Source: Paenibacillus bouchesdurhonensis
GTDB taxonomy: Bacteria; Bacillota; Bacilli; Paenibacillales; Paenibacillaceae
DNA length: 52,708 bases
Direction of reading: 5' to 3'
Assembly: GCF_900155685.1 (NCBI RefSeq)
Contig: NZ_LT732548.1
Span: 660,240 to 712,947 of the forward strand
The notes below the pieces were generated by a model that was given only the letters and a program-made list of their open reading frames with translations, had not been told where the DNA came from and made no database searches. This document shows, piece after piece, positions 41,526 through 52,289 of the stretch. How positions within the stretch are numbered: position 1 is the stretch's first letter; each line of letters starts with the position of its first letter. The translations under genes and the position numbers were made by a program.

Positions 41526-42704
41526 GTGAAAAAGAAAATAAATGTGTTACATATTGCAAGTTTTATAGGAAATATAGGTGACAATGCAAATCATAAGGGC
41601 TCTAAATTACTTCGTGATAAGTTTTTAGACTACGAGTTTATAATCACAAGAAAAGAAATCAGAGGATTTTATTGGGGGGAATGGATATTTAATTCGGATA
41701 AATTTGTTGAAGAAGCAAATGAATATGATCTGATAATGATTGGTGGGGGAAATTATTTTGAATTGTGGGTAAGTGAGTCAGAAACAGGTACTTCTATAGA
41801 TTTAGGAATAAAATATATGAAGAGGATAAAAACCCCAATATTATTCTATTCATTAGGTTGTGATTTGGGTCAAGGTGTACCGGAAGAGAACATAAATAAA
41901 TTTAAGGTTTTTTTAGATTATTTATGCAGTAATAAACGATACTTCGTTAGTGTGCGGAACGATGGGGCGTTAGCAAATATCAATTTTTTATATGGACAAA
42001 GATACATCGACAGCATATCGGAAATACCTGATGGGGGTTTCTTTACGGCTATTGAAAACATCGAACATATTGAAATTGAAAAAAATAAACTAAATATAGT
42101 TATTAATGTTGCTGGTGATATGCAAGATGTAAGATTTTCAACCCAATCTGGCCATATCTCTTACAAGCAATTTACAAAGAGGTTTGCTCATACAATTGAG
42201 TTAGTAAAAGAGTATTATTGTGATGAAATAAACGTTATATTTGTGCCGCATATATTTAGGGATTTAAAAGTTATCTACGATGTTATTAATGAAATGAATG
42301 ATAAATTTAGAAGACAGTACGTTAAGGTTGCACCTTATTTAGTTGGGGATCAGGGGCATGACTATATCTTCTCTTTATATAACCAAGCTGATCTAGTACT
42401 AGGAATGCGGTTCCATTCTAATGTATGTGGGTATGCACTTAAGAAGAATGTGATCGGATTAGTAAATTACCCCCAAGTTAAAAACCTTTATTCGGATATT
42501 TCTTCGGATGAATACGTGGAAATTAATACAGAAGGGTTTGAGACTAAACTATTAAGTATGATATTAGAGCATTTATCGAACCAGAGTAAATACGTAGATG
42601 TATCCCAGAAAATTGTCGAACAACTACAAGTGAATGCTAGGAATGAATACACGAAGCTAAACCAGTGGTTAGAAGCCAACTTAGAAGGTGAAGAAAATGA
42701 ATAG
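41526..42704 (+). CDS. Polysaccharide pyruvyl transferase family protein
   Basis: 392 residues from GTG 41526. The PS_pyruv_trans pattern is visible: NIGDNANHKGSKLLRD, MIGGGNYFELW, PILFYSLGCDLGQG and the C-terminal ADLVLGMRFHSNVCGYALKK. Such enzymes put a pyruvyl ketal on a sugar, using phosphoenolpyruvate. In this island it may decorate the flagellar glycan. Its end overlaps the next gene by eight bases. Confidence 0.85.
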   Translation: MKKKINVLHIASFIGNIGDNANHKGSKLLRDKFLDYEFIITRKEIRGFYWGEWIFNSDKFVEEANEYDLIMIGGGNYFELWVSESETGTSIDLGIKYMKRIKTPILFYSLGCDLGQGVPEENINKFKVFLDYLCSNKRYFVSVRNDGALANINFLYGQRYIDSISEIPDGGFFTAIENIEHIEIEKNKLNIVINVAGDMQDVRFSTQSGHISYKQFTKRFAHTIELVKEYYCDEINVIFVPHIFRDLKVIYDVINEMNDKFRRQYVKVAPYLVGDQGHDYIFSLYNQADLVLGMRFHSNVCGYALKKNVIGLVNYPQVKNLYSDISSDEYVEINTEGFETKLLSMILEHLSNQSKYVDVSQKIVEQLQVNARNEYTKLNQWLEANLEGEENE

Positions 42705-43818
42705 TAAAATTCAGTTTTGCAAAAAATGTGTTATGCCCAATACTAGGCCAGGGATTAGCTTTGACGAAAGCGGTGTCTGTGAAGCTTGCAATAACTATGT
42801 TAAGAAAAAGCTGGTTGATTGGAATAAAAGATATGAGGAACTAGAGAGTCTATGTAGCAAATATAGAGGGATTAATGGGGATGGGTACGATTGTGCAGTT
42901 GCAGTATCAGGGGGAAAAGATTCCACCATGCAAGTCTACGTAATTAAAGAATTACTTGGAATGAATCCATTGTTGATTTCTGTCGATAATTGGAGTTGGA
43001 CCGAAACTGGTTTAAAGAATAAAGCAAATATATCTGAGGCTTTTGGTTGTGATATTCTAAATTTTTCCTTGAATAAAAAGGTTGGGAAAAAGATGCTTCT
43101 CAAAGGATTAGAAAAGCTGGGATCGCCCACATGGTATGTGGATGCAGCGATCTATTCCGTTCCTGTGAAATTATGCATGCAAATGGGGATACAGTTACTT
43201 GTTTATGGAGAAAACGTGAACTATGAATATGGCGGTTCACAGAAGCAAGAAACGTATTCAGCAAAAGAGATATTCTCTAATGATGTAGTTAAGCCAATCG
43301 ATTGGAGTGAATGGCTTGAAGATGGTATTACAATGAGAGACTTATACAGTATTAAACAACCGACACTAGATGAAATGGAAGAAAAAGGGCTTGAACCTAT
43401 TTATTTATCCTACTTTATCGAATGGGATACTCATCATAACTATGAAGTTGCAAAAAGACTGGGATTTAGACATATGGAGCATGAGTGGATCAGAGAGGGC
43501 ACAATAGAGAATTATAATCAAATAGATAGTCCTGCTTATCTAATAAACCAATGGTTTAAATATCCCAAATTTGGACATTCAAGTACTACTGAGATGGCTT
43601 CAAGATATATTAGATCTGGGAGAATGGAAAGAGTGGAAGCTATAAAACTAGTTTTAGAAAGAGATCATAAGTTAGACCAGAAAGTTTTGGATGATTACTG
43701 TGAATTTGTAGGAATTACTATAAAGGAATTCTGGCAAATTGCAGATCAGTGGTATAACAGGGAATTATTTGAACAAGATAAACTGGGTGTCTGGCATCAG
43801 AAGTTTAAATTGAAATAG
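42697..43818 (+). CDS. N-acetyl sugar amidotransferase (PseA/WbpG type)
   Basis: 373 residues from ATG 42697, spaced from GAAGGTG. It has a front zinc site (CKKCVMPNTRPGISFDESG with CEAC) and a PP-loop (VAVSGGKDSTMQV near 70). The family turns N-acetyl groups into acetamidino groups on sugars such as pseudaminic or legionaminic acid, using ammonia. The HisF/HisH-like ammonia partners seen beside WbpG are not present here. It closes the island. Confidence 0.88.
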   Translation: MNSKIQFCKKCVMPNTRPGISFDESGVCEACNNYVKKKLVDWNKRYEELESLCSKYRGINGDGYDCAVAVSGGKDSTMQVYVIKELLGMNPLLISVDNWSWTETGLKNKANISEAFGCDILNFSLNKKVGKKMLLKGLEKLGSPTWYVDAAIYSVPVKLCMQMGIQLLVYGENVNYEYGGSQKQETYSAKEIFSNDVVKPIDWSEWLEDGITMRDLYSIKQPTLDEMEEKGLEPIYLSYFIEWDTHHNYEVAKRLGFRHMEHEWIREGTIENYNQIDSPAYLINQWFKYPKFGHSSTTEMASRYIRSGRMERVEAIKLVLERDHKLDQKVLDDYCEFVGITIKEFWQIADQWYNRELFEQDKLGVWHQKFKLK

Positions 43819-44103
43819 ATCGGATTAACTGCTCTCGCCTTTACGATCCGTGCTGCTTCATAGTTTTGAGTTGATCATACATAACCGACGTTAAGCACCA
43901 AGAACTACACTTTCGTACTCGCAGTCACCTTCATTAGAGTAGGTGCCATATTTACATGAGCTAATGTAACCTGTCTCAATTTTCACCCAAGATTAACCTA
44001 CAGTAAGATCCTGTATGACAATTCTGCACATAGTGATAGTAATTACACATGTTCATCGACAAGATTTTACAATAAAAATACAATAAAACCTTTTCTTTGG
44101 CAA
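43819..44103. other. Gene-free stretch with a possible minus-strand coding remnant
   Basis: This gap holds no full gene. On the minus strand 43992 to 43891 is open and reads like protein (WVKIETGYISSCKYGTYSN, then EGDCEYESVVLGA), preceded by an in-frame TAA, and then a further open stretch. It could be the tail of a decayed gene. No terminator for the amidotransferase was found. Confidence 0.3.
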
Positions 44104-44133
44104 TTGACATTGGAGAAGTTTGGGTGGTATAGT
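44104..44133 (+). promoter_or_regulatory. Sigma-A promoter of the cold-shock gene
   Basis: A perfect TTGACA (44104-44109), 18 bases, and TATAGT (44128-44133). The leader is about 60 bases. Confidence 0.75.
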
Positions 44134-44196
44134 CAGACATGTGGACTTGGTTTCAGGGCTCACACTCTTATTTGATAATGAAGGGAATGTTAGTGC

Positions 44197-44394
44197 ATGC
44201 AAGGTAAAGTGAAATGGTTTAACGCAGAGAAGGGTTATGGCTTTATTGAAACTGAAGATGGCGCAGACGTGTTTGTACACTTCTCGGCTATTCAATCCGA
44301 AGGCTTCAAAACGCTGGAAGAAGGACAAGCTGTAGAGTTCGAGATCGTTGAAGGCGCTCGCGGACCGCAAGCGGCTAACGTAATCAAATTATAA
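44197..44394 (+). CDS. csp: Cold-shock protein (CspA/CspB family)
   Basis: 65 residues, a single cold-shock domain. RNP1 (KGYGFIE) and RNP2 (DVFVHF) are intact. It binds single-stranded RNA and DNA as a chaperone. It has its own promoter and terminator and appears unrelated to the islands on either side. Confidence 0.95.
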   Translation: MQGKVKWFNAEKGYGFIETEDGADVFVHFSAIQSEGFKTLEEGQAVEFEIVEGARGPQAANVIKL

Positions 44395-44459
44395 TCATCC
44401 GGCAGAGCCGACCTACATATAACGGTACGATGGTTAACAATTGAAGATTCGCTAGCACA

Positions 44460-44488
44460 GACCCTGGGGAAACCCGGGGTCTTTATTT
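44460..44488 (+). terminator. Intrinsic terminator after csp
   Basis: GACCCTGGG pairs with CCCGGGGTC (one G-U) around GAAA and is followed by TTTATTT. Confidence 0.85.
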
Positions 44489-44537
44489 GTTAAGTAATTG
44501 ACCATAACTGATACTTAGGGGGAGGGGATGTATAACC

Positions 44538-45467
44538 ATGGCTAAAGAATATGAATTTGCTATGGCTGGACACCCGAATATTTATAATGGGGAACATCGG
44601 GATTTGAAGATATATTTTACTGAGCCAGAAAATGGGGCTAACGAAGAAACGGGTTTATTATTATTTATTGCAGGTTACGGTGGAAATGCGAATTCTAATG
44701 TTTACATAAAAATGCGAAAGCAATTTGCTGATACCTATAATTTGATTTGTATTCAGTGCGATTATTTTGGTTATGAATTCATGCAAGCGCAGACTCTTAA
44801 AGAGGATATTGGAAACTTCAATGATATGTCGATTATGCAAGCGCTAGATAACATTACAGCTGTTCTAGTTGTCATTTCTATTTTGAAGGAGAACAATCTT
44901 TCTTTTAATGAAAAAAAGATCATTTGCTATGGTCAATCGCATGGTGGTTATCTTGCTCTTCAATGCAATAGATTTGCACCTGATCTTTTCTCATTAGTTA
45001 TTGATAATTCTGCATATATTTATCCTGTTTATCTACAAGCAAATCGTCACTTACCTGCACAAAACTTGGTATTTGATTATCTAGTCAAACGAATTAACCT
45101 TGATCACTCACTTTTGCAATTGCCAATTATTTATGAAAAATTCAATAATCGAGCATCTATTGCATGCTTTCACGGCATTCACGATAGCATGGTGAGTTAT
45201 TTAGATAAAGAACGTTTTTGTAATAGTATTGAAAACTGTACTTTGTATCTCATAAAAGACCCATCACTAACCGGTGGGATATTTTCATCTACTGAGCATG
45301 GACTAGGAGCCGACTTCTTGAAGCTGTTTGAGTGGGTAATTAATAATTGCAAGGTGGAAAAAGAAGGGCCATTTAATTTGCCTAATGTAAACATTGAGAC
45401 CAAAAGGCAAAAATACTCTTTTAATTACTCATCAGGGCTAGTGGCGTTCGAAGTAATATCGGAGTAA
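44538..45467 (+). CDS. DUF2920-like alpha/beta hydrolase
   Basis: 309 residues from ATG 44538, behind GGGGGAGGGG. It has a hydrolase fold with LLLFIAGYGGNANSN (oxyanion region), nucleophile Ser in CYGQSHGGYLAL near 135, an Asp in HGIHDSM near 215, and a candidate His in SSTEHGLG near 255. The DUF2920 family includes Campylobacter proteins of flagellar modification regions. Here it may alter the acyl groups of the flagellar sugar. It is AT-rich like the island but separated from it by csp. Confidence 0.65.
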   Translation: MAKEYEFAMAGHPNIYNGEHRDLKIYFTEPENGANEETGLLLFIAGYGGNANSNVYIKMRKQFADTYNLICIQCDYFGYEFMQAQTLKEDIGNFNDMSIMQALDNITAVLVVISILKENNLSFNEKKIICYGQSHGGYLALQCNRFAPDLFSLVIDNSAYIYPVYLQANRHLPAQNLVFDYLVKRINLDHSLLQLPIIYEKFNNRASIACFHGIHDSMVSYLDKERFCNSIENCTLYLIKDPSLTGGIFSSTEHGLGADFLKLFEWVINNCKVEKEGPFNLPNVNIETKRQKYSFNYSSGLVAFEVISE

Positions 45468-45498
45468 ATATTTCACCCTTTACTCACCGTTTACACTT

Positions 45499-45527
45499 TT
45501 TACATTGTGTTAACACCATGGTATAAT
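45499..45527 (+). promoter_or_regulatory. Sigma-A promoter of hpf
   Basis: TTTACA (45499-45504), 17 bases, TATAAT (45522-45527). Confidence 0.75.
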
Positions 45528-45556
45528 GAAGGTGCAAAGCAAAGGAGGAGTGCCCT

Positions 45557-46105
45557 ATGAATTTTAGTATTCGTGGACAGCAAATTGAAGTGACTGAAGC
45601 ACTGCGAGATTATGTGGACAAGAAGCTCAGTCGACTTGATAAGTATTTTGAAGCACCCCCTACCTCAGAAGGCTACGTCACTTTGAGTGTCGTACGCGGT
45701 TTGCATACGGTGGAGGTAACGATTCCTTTGACCGGCGTTATGCTTCGCGCTGAGGATCGAAGTGATGACATGTACGCATCGATCGATGCCGTCGTGGACA
45801 AGCTCGAACGCCAAATACGCAAGCATAAAACGAAGATCAACCGCAAGTTTCGTCAAGAAGGCAGCCTGAAGAGCCTGTTTGTTGAGAATGGCGCTTCCGT
45901 GGCGGTAGACGAGGCGGATAACGATGATCTGGAAGTCGTCCGCACGAAGCGGTTTACCATGAAACCTATGGACGTGGAAGAAGCGATACTGCAAATGAAT
46001 ATGGTCGGCCATAATTTCTTTGTATTCTCTAACATTGATACTAAAGAATTGAATGTCGTCTATAGACGAAATGATGGGAAATATGGTTTGATCGAGCAGG
46101 ATTAG
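45557..46105 (+). CDS. hpf: Ribosome hibernation promoting factor, long form
   Basis: 182 residues from ATG 45557, behind AAGGAGGAG. The N-terminal S30AE domain (about 1-100; MNFSIRGQQIEVTEALRDYV) binds the decoding site, and the C-terminal domain (about 125-182; KRFTMKPMDVEEAILQMNMV) pairs two ribosomes into a 100S dimer. The long form is typical of Firmicutes. A terminator follows and then secA. Confidence 0.95.
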   Translation: MNFSIRGQQIEVTEALRDYVDKKLSRLDKYFEAPPTSEGYVTLSVVRGLHTVEVTIPLTGVMLRAEDRSDDMYASIDAVVDKLERQIRKHKTKINRKFRQEGSLKSLFVENGASVAVDEADNDDLEVVRTKRFTMKPMDVEEAILQMNMVGHNFFVFSNIDTKELNVVYRRNDGKYGLIEQD

Positions 46106-46367
46106 TATAGCGTATCCAATCATGACGATTGTATGAATGACCTGGTAATTCTTGCAATTGAACTTAAGGACACGAGCCTTATCCGCCCGCGGATAGGGCT
46201 TTTTTTAGATAATAGAGCGTTATGGGGATGGAAGCCTGAATTTCCTGATTTCACAGGGAAATCTACCATTCAAAGCGTTATGTCTACAATGAAAATATGT
46301 CGATTGACGTTGGCTGGTATTATGAAATAGAAGTGCGGAATCGCCGCTGGAAACGTGATGACGCGTG
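46106..46367 (+). other. Intergenic stretch between hpf and secA
   Basis: It contains the hpf terminator (46175-46206) and, to 46367, about 160 bases where I see no gene or structure. The 65-codon plus-strand frame across it runs through the terminator. Confidence 0.6.
46175..46206 (+). terminator. Intrinsic terminator after hpf
   Basis: An 11-pair stem (AGCCTTATCCG with CGGATAGGGCT, one G-U) has loop CCCG and ends in seven T. Confidence 0.9.
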
Positions 46368-46396
46368 TTGCGGCATGCCTTACAAACTGTTACAAT
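46368..46396 (+). promoter_or_regulatory. Possible sigma-A promoter of secA
   Basis: TTGCGG (46368-46373), 17 bases, TACAAT (46391-46396), about 40 bases before the secA start. Confidence 0.55.
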
Positions 46397-46435
46397 TTAG
46401 GTAAATCATTTGTTTTGCCGTGAAAGGGGTTAACT

Positions 46436-48943
<2,508 letters not shown>

Positions 48944-49063
48944 GCTAGCCAAGGATTTGGCGCAGGGCATAGAATAGCATTCTGATACTAAGGCTAGGGA
49001 CATTGCTTTTGTTTAGAGACATGAGCATACCTTAAGTACAATTGGGAAGGTGAATGAACAACG

Positions 49064-50180
49064 ATGATCGACCCGAACATCAAGCAGGATATGCGTGAAA
49101 TCGCGAAGAAACTATCCAACCTTAGGGGGTCTCTTTGACTTAGATCTCAAGCATGAAATGATTGCAAACTTCGAAGAGAAGATGGCCGCTCCGGACTTCT
49201 GGGACGATAATGATAAGGCTCAAGGAGTAATTTCAGAGCTGAATGCCATCAAGTCCTCGGTGGATCAGTATGAAACGCTGCAGCAGGAGTACGATGATAC
49301 GGCGATGATGGCCGAACTCGCTGAGGAAGAGGGCGATGAAGATCTCGCCGCCGATATCGGCGGCTCCATCGACGCCTTGCTCAAGAAGCTGGAGGATTTC
49401 GAGCTTCAGCTTCTGCTGAGTGCGCCGTACGATAAGCTGAATGCGATTCTTGAGCTGCACCCTGGAGCCGGGGGCACCGAGTCGCAGGACTGGGGCCAAA
49501 TGCTGCTGCGGATGTACACCCGCTGGGCGGAGAAGCACGGCTTCAAGGTCGAGACGCTGGATTACTTGCCAGGTGACGAGGCAGGAATCAAGAGCGTGAC
49601 ATTGCTGATTAAAGGGTACAATGCCTATGGCTACCTGAAGGCGGAGAAAGGGGTACATCGCCTGGTGAGGATCTCCCCATTCGATTCTTCGGGCAGAAGG
49701 CATACCTCTTTCGTATCCTGCGATGTCGTGCCGGAAATTACGGATGATGTGGATATCGAGGTTCGGACAGAGGATCTGAAGATCGATACTTACCGGGCTA
49801 GCGGAGCCGGTGGACAGCATATTAATACGACGGATTCCGCAGTACGGATTACTCATATCCCTACAGGGATTGTCGTGACTTGTCAGAACGAGCGATCCCA
49901 GATTAAGAACCGCGAGCAGGCGATGACGATGCTCCGTTCCAAACTATATGAGCGGAAGCTCGAGGAACAGCAGAAGGAACTGGACGAAATTCGCGGTGAG
50001 CAGTCGGATATCGCTTGGGGCAGCCAGATTCGGTCTTACGTGTTCCATCCTTACAGTATGGTAAAGGATCATCGTACTTCGGTGGAGACCGGGAATGTTG
50101 GAGCCGTTATGGACGGCGAGCTCGATCCGTTTATCGATGGATATTTGCGCAGCCAAATCCGGACGGAATCTAACAATTAA
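49064..50180 (+). CDS. prfB: Peptide chain release factor 2, with programmed +1 frameshift
   Basis: About 371 residues made from two frames. ATG 49064 starts a 24-codon frame that stops at TGA 49136-49138. The sequence AGGGGGTCTCTTTGAC is the standard RF2 site: an internal Shine-Dalgarno, then CTT TGA, with a slip of +1 to read GAC. Low RF2 makes the stop slow and raises frameshifting, which is autoregulation. The second frame has [15 protein letters not shown] (GGQ) and the SPF stop-recognition tripeptide in RISPFDSSG. Confidence 0.97.
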
Positions 50181-50200
50181 TCGATCGATTCTAGAGATGA

Positions 50201-50242
50201 ATTCCTACACCAGCATAATCATATGCGTGTAGGAATTTTTTT
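50201..50242 (+). terminator. Intrinsic terminator after prfB
   Basis: ATTCCTACAC pairs perfectly with GTGTAGGAAT over a loop of about 16 bases and is followed by seven T. Confidence 0.85.
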
Positions 50243-50265
50243 GGAGTAAAGTAAGGAGGAGTATT

Positions 50266-51171
50266 GTGCCACCAAAGTCACATAAACGCAGGCCGAGTGA
50301 TTACATTCCTTTAAACGGCCCATTCCGCCATGCGCTGGATACGCTGATGATCCTAATCGGGTCTTTTATTATGGCCATGGCCTTTAATTTGTTTCTCGTT
50401 CCGAGCGATATCGCATCTGGCGGTGTTTCGGGGCTATCGATCATTGCTAAGTCGCTTTTTAATATCGAACCAGCCTATACCCAATGGGCGCTGAACATTC
50501 CGCTGTTTGCTGCAGGATACGTATTGCTTGGGCGGTATTATGCGCTCCGTTCCTTGCTGGGCACGGTAGTTCTGCCGCTGTTTGTTTTTCTGACCAGAGA
50601 TTGGATTGCGTTTACGACGGATCCGCTGCTGGCTTCCCTGTACGGGGGCATTGGCGTCGGATTAGGCCTGGGGCTTGTATTTCGGGGGCGAGGTTCAACC
50701 GGTGGACTATCGATTTTGGCGCAAATCATTCAAAAGTACAGCGGTCTCAGTCTTTCGCTTTGCGTGGTGCTGATGGATGGACTGGTCATTGTGCTGGCAG
50801 GCTTCATTTTGTCGCCGGAACGGGCGCTGTACGCTTTGATCGGCTTATACATTACAGGCAAATTCATTGACGTGATTGAGCTCGGCTTCAACTACACGAA
50901 GGTAGCCTATATTATCGCGGATAAGACGGATGAGATCACAGAGGGGATATTGCACCACTTGGATCGGGGGTTGACCAAGCTGTCCGCTCAAGGCGGCTAT
51001 ACCGGGGATGATAGAACGGTGCTGATGGTCGTGGTTGGGCAGAGTGAGGTGACGCGTCTCAAGACGCTAGTTCAATCGATTGAACCTAAGGCATTTGTCA
51101 TTATATCGAATGCTCACGAGGTGCTCGGCGAAGGCTTTTCATTGGGAAAAGGCAGCAAACAGAATGAATGA
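50266..51171 (+). CDS. YitT family membrane protein (DUF161-DUF2179)
   Basis: 301 residues from GTG 50266, behind AAGGAGGAG. Five or six membrane segments (about 25-190) include the family's NLFLVPSDIASGGVSGLSII and VFRGRGSTGGLSILAQI. The C-terminal cytoplasmic domain is DUF2179-like (YIIADKTDEITEGILHHLDRG, TVLMVVVGQSEVTRLK). The function of this family is not settled; transport is suspected. It stands alone between two terminators. Confidence 0.88.
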   Translation: MPPKSHKRRPSDYIPLNGPFRHALDTLMILIGSFIMAMAFNLFLVPSDIASGGVSGLSIIAKSLFNIEPAYTQWALNIPLFAAGYVLLGRYYALRSLLGTVVLPLFVFLTRDWIAFTTDPLLASLYGGIGVGLGLGLVFRGRGSTGGLSILAQIIQKYSGLSLSLCVVLMDGLVIVLAGFILSPERALYALIGLYITGKFIDVIELGFNYTKVAYIIADKTDEITEGILHHLDRGLTKLSAQGGYTGDDRTVLMVVVGQSEVTRLKTLVQSIEPKAFVIISNAHEVLGEGFSLGKGSKQNE

Positions 51172-51180
51172 TGTAGGGAA

Positions 51181-51219
51181 GAATCCAGGCGGCATAACGC
51201 TTAGCTCGGGTTCTTTTTT
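51181..51219 (+). terminator. Possible intrinsic terminator after the YitT gene
   Basis: GAATCC (51181-51186) pairs with GGGTTC (51208-51213), with an inner GCG/CGC stem, followed by six T. Confidence 0.55.
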
Positions 51220-51363
51220 CTTTGTTGGGGCTTTGGGTGTGAGTTCTAGAATTTTTGTGGCTATTTAAATCAGTCTTAAGTGCAGGCTCAGAGAATATTC
51301 AGCTAGGGTGGATATGATGGTTTCAGCAATAAAATTATTAGGATAAGAAAGGTGGAATAGCAG

Positions 51364-51721
51364 ATGAAAAAGCAAAGTGTTATTTTGGCGGGCAGCATCG
51401 TAATGGCGCTAGCTTTGACGGGAGGGACGTTTACTTCCCAAATCGCAAGCGCTGGGCTTGGCCGAAGATGAGCTGAAAGAAACGCTTAAATCCGCTGCTT
51501 CGTTGGCTGAGGTTGCCAAGAAGCAAGGGGTGGAGGTCAATACAGTAATTAACCTGCTTGTGAAGGCAGAGACAGAGCGGTTACAGGAGCAGCTCTCCGC
51601 TGGCCAAATGACTCAGGACAAGTATGACTCTCGAATTGCAGATTTGGTAGAACGCATAACCCAGCAGGTGAATGGAGAGTTTCCTGCCAAGCCGGAACGC
51701 AAGACGAAAAGCGAAGGATAG
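51364..51721 (+). pseudogene. Small secreted helical protein, frameshifted
   Basis: ATG 51364 starts a clear signal peptide (MKKQSVILAGSIVMALALTG, then ASA), but the frame ends at TGA after 35 codons. The mature part continues one frame over from about 51458 (LAEDELKETLKSAASLAEVA) to 51721, about 87 codons of acidic helix. Removing one G near 51460 would join them to a protein of about 119 residues. The mature part resembles the LAExAKxxGVxVxxLVxxLVxA repeat seen in many small Gram-positive exoproteins. It is a real mutation or a sequence error. Confidence 0.7.
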
Positions 51722-51749
51722 CAGCTAAAAAAGAACTCACGTCAGAAAG

Positions 51750-51773
51750 GAATCTCGTTCGAGATTCTTTTTT
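51750..51773 (+). terminator. Intrinsic terminator after the frameshifted gene
   Basis: GAATCTCG pairs perfectly with CGAGATTC over two bases and is followed by six T. Confidence 0.85.
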
Positions 51774-52154
51774 GTTTATGAGCGGCATAAAGAAGGTTTT
51801 AACCGTTCAGGGGGAGAGGAGTAAATTCCATGCTTCTAATGGGCCTGCGCGAGTAAGTATATTAACTGGAATTCATGTATTTAAGTGAAGCTATTTATCA
51901 TTAAGTGTAGAATCAAATGGATTTCCCGTAGTTAAAAATGAAATTTACCGGAAGGTAGAGCGGATTGATATGACCTAGATACACGAAATACAGTTATCCA
52001 TGAAAGCCGCCCCATCTTCTGAAATTAGATACATACAATCCAGCTAATTCTACAACAGTAGCAAACTTGACATGAAGTGACTTTATGAGGGAAGAAGGAT
52101 ACGAATCTAATCATCGTCAACTTCTTGGCCTGCTTCCGGATAACAATGATTTCC
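51774..52154. other. Gene-free stretch upstream of argC
   Basis: About 380 bases with stops in all frames read as genes. I see no repeat, RNA gene or terminator in it. A TTGACA occurs at about 52067 without a matching -10. Confidence 0.5.
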
Positions 52155-52206
52155 GCATAAATAATTATGCAATCTAGTTGTATTTATATAAGTATAATCG
52201 TATAAT
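52155..52206 (+). promoter_or_regulatory. ARG-box-like operator and promoter of argC
   Basis: GCATAAATAATTATGC (52155-52170) is a near-palindrome that resembles the ARG box bound by AhrC/ArgR. It is followed by TTGTAT (52178-52183), 17 bases and TATAAT (52201-52206). The AT-rich TATTTATATAAGTATAA between them may be a second half-conserved box. Arginine with AhrC would repress argC. Confidence 0.6.
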
Positions 52207-52289
52207 AATACATATTTTACTTTCGGAGCGCAAGTTAGCAGGGAACGCCTAGAGATATACCGAAATTGTAGGGAGAGGAAAGAGAGGTT

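Noticed and set aside
46133..46330. Plus-strand 65-codon frame between hpf and secA
   Set aside because: It runs straight through the hpf terminator hairpin and has no ribosome site.
49064..49138. prfB as a broken gene
   Set aside because: The early TGA sits in the complete RF2 frameshift signal, so the gene is intact.
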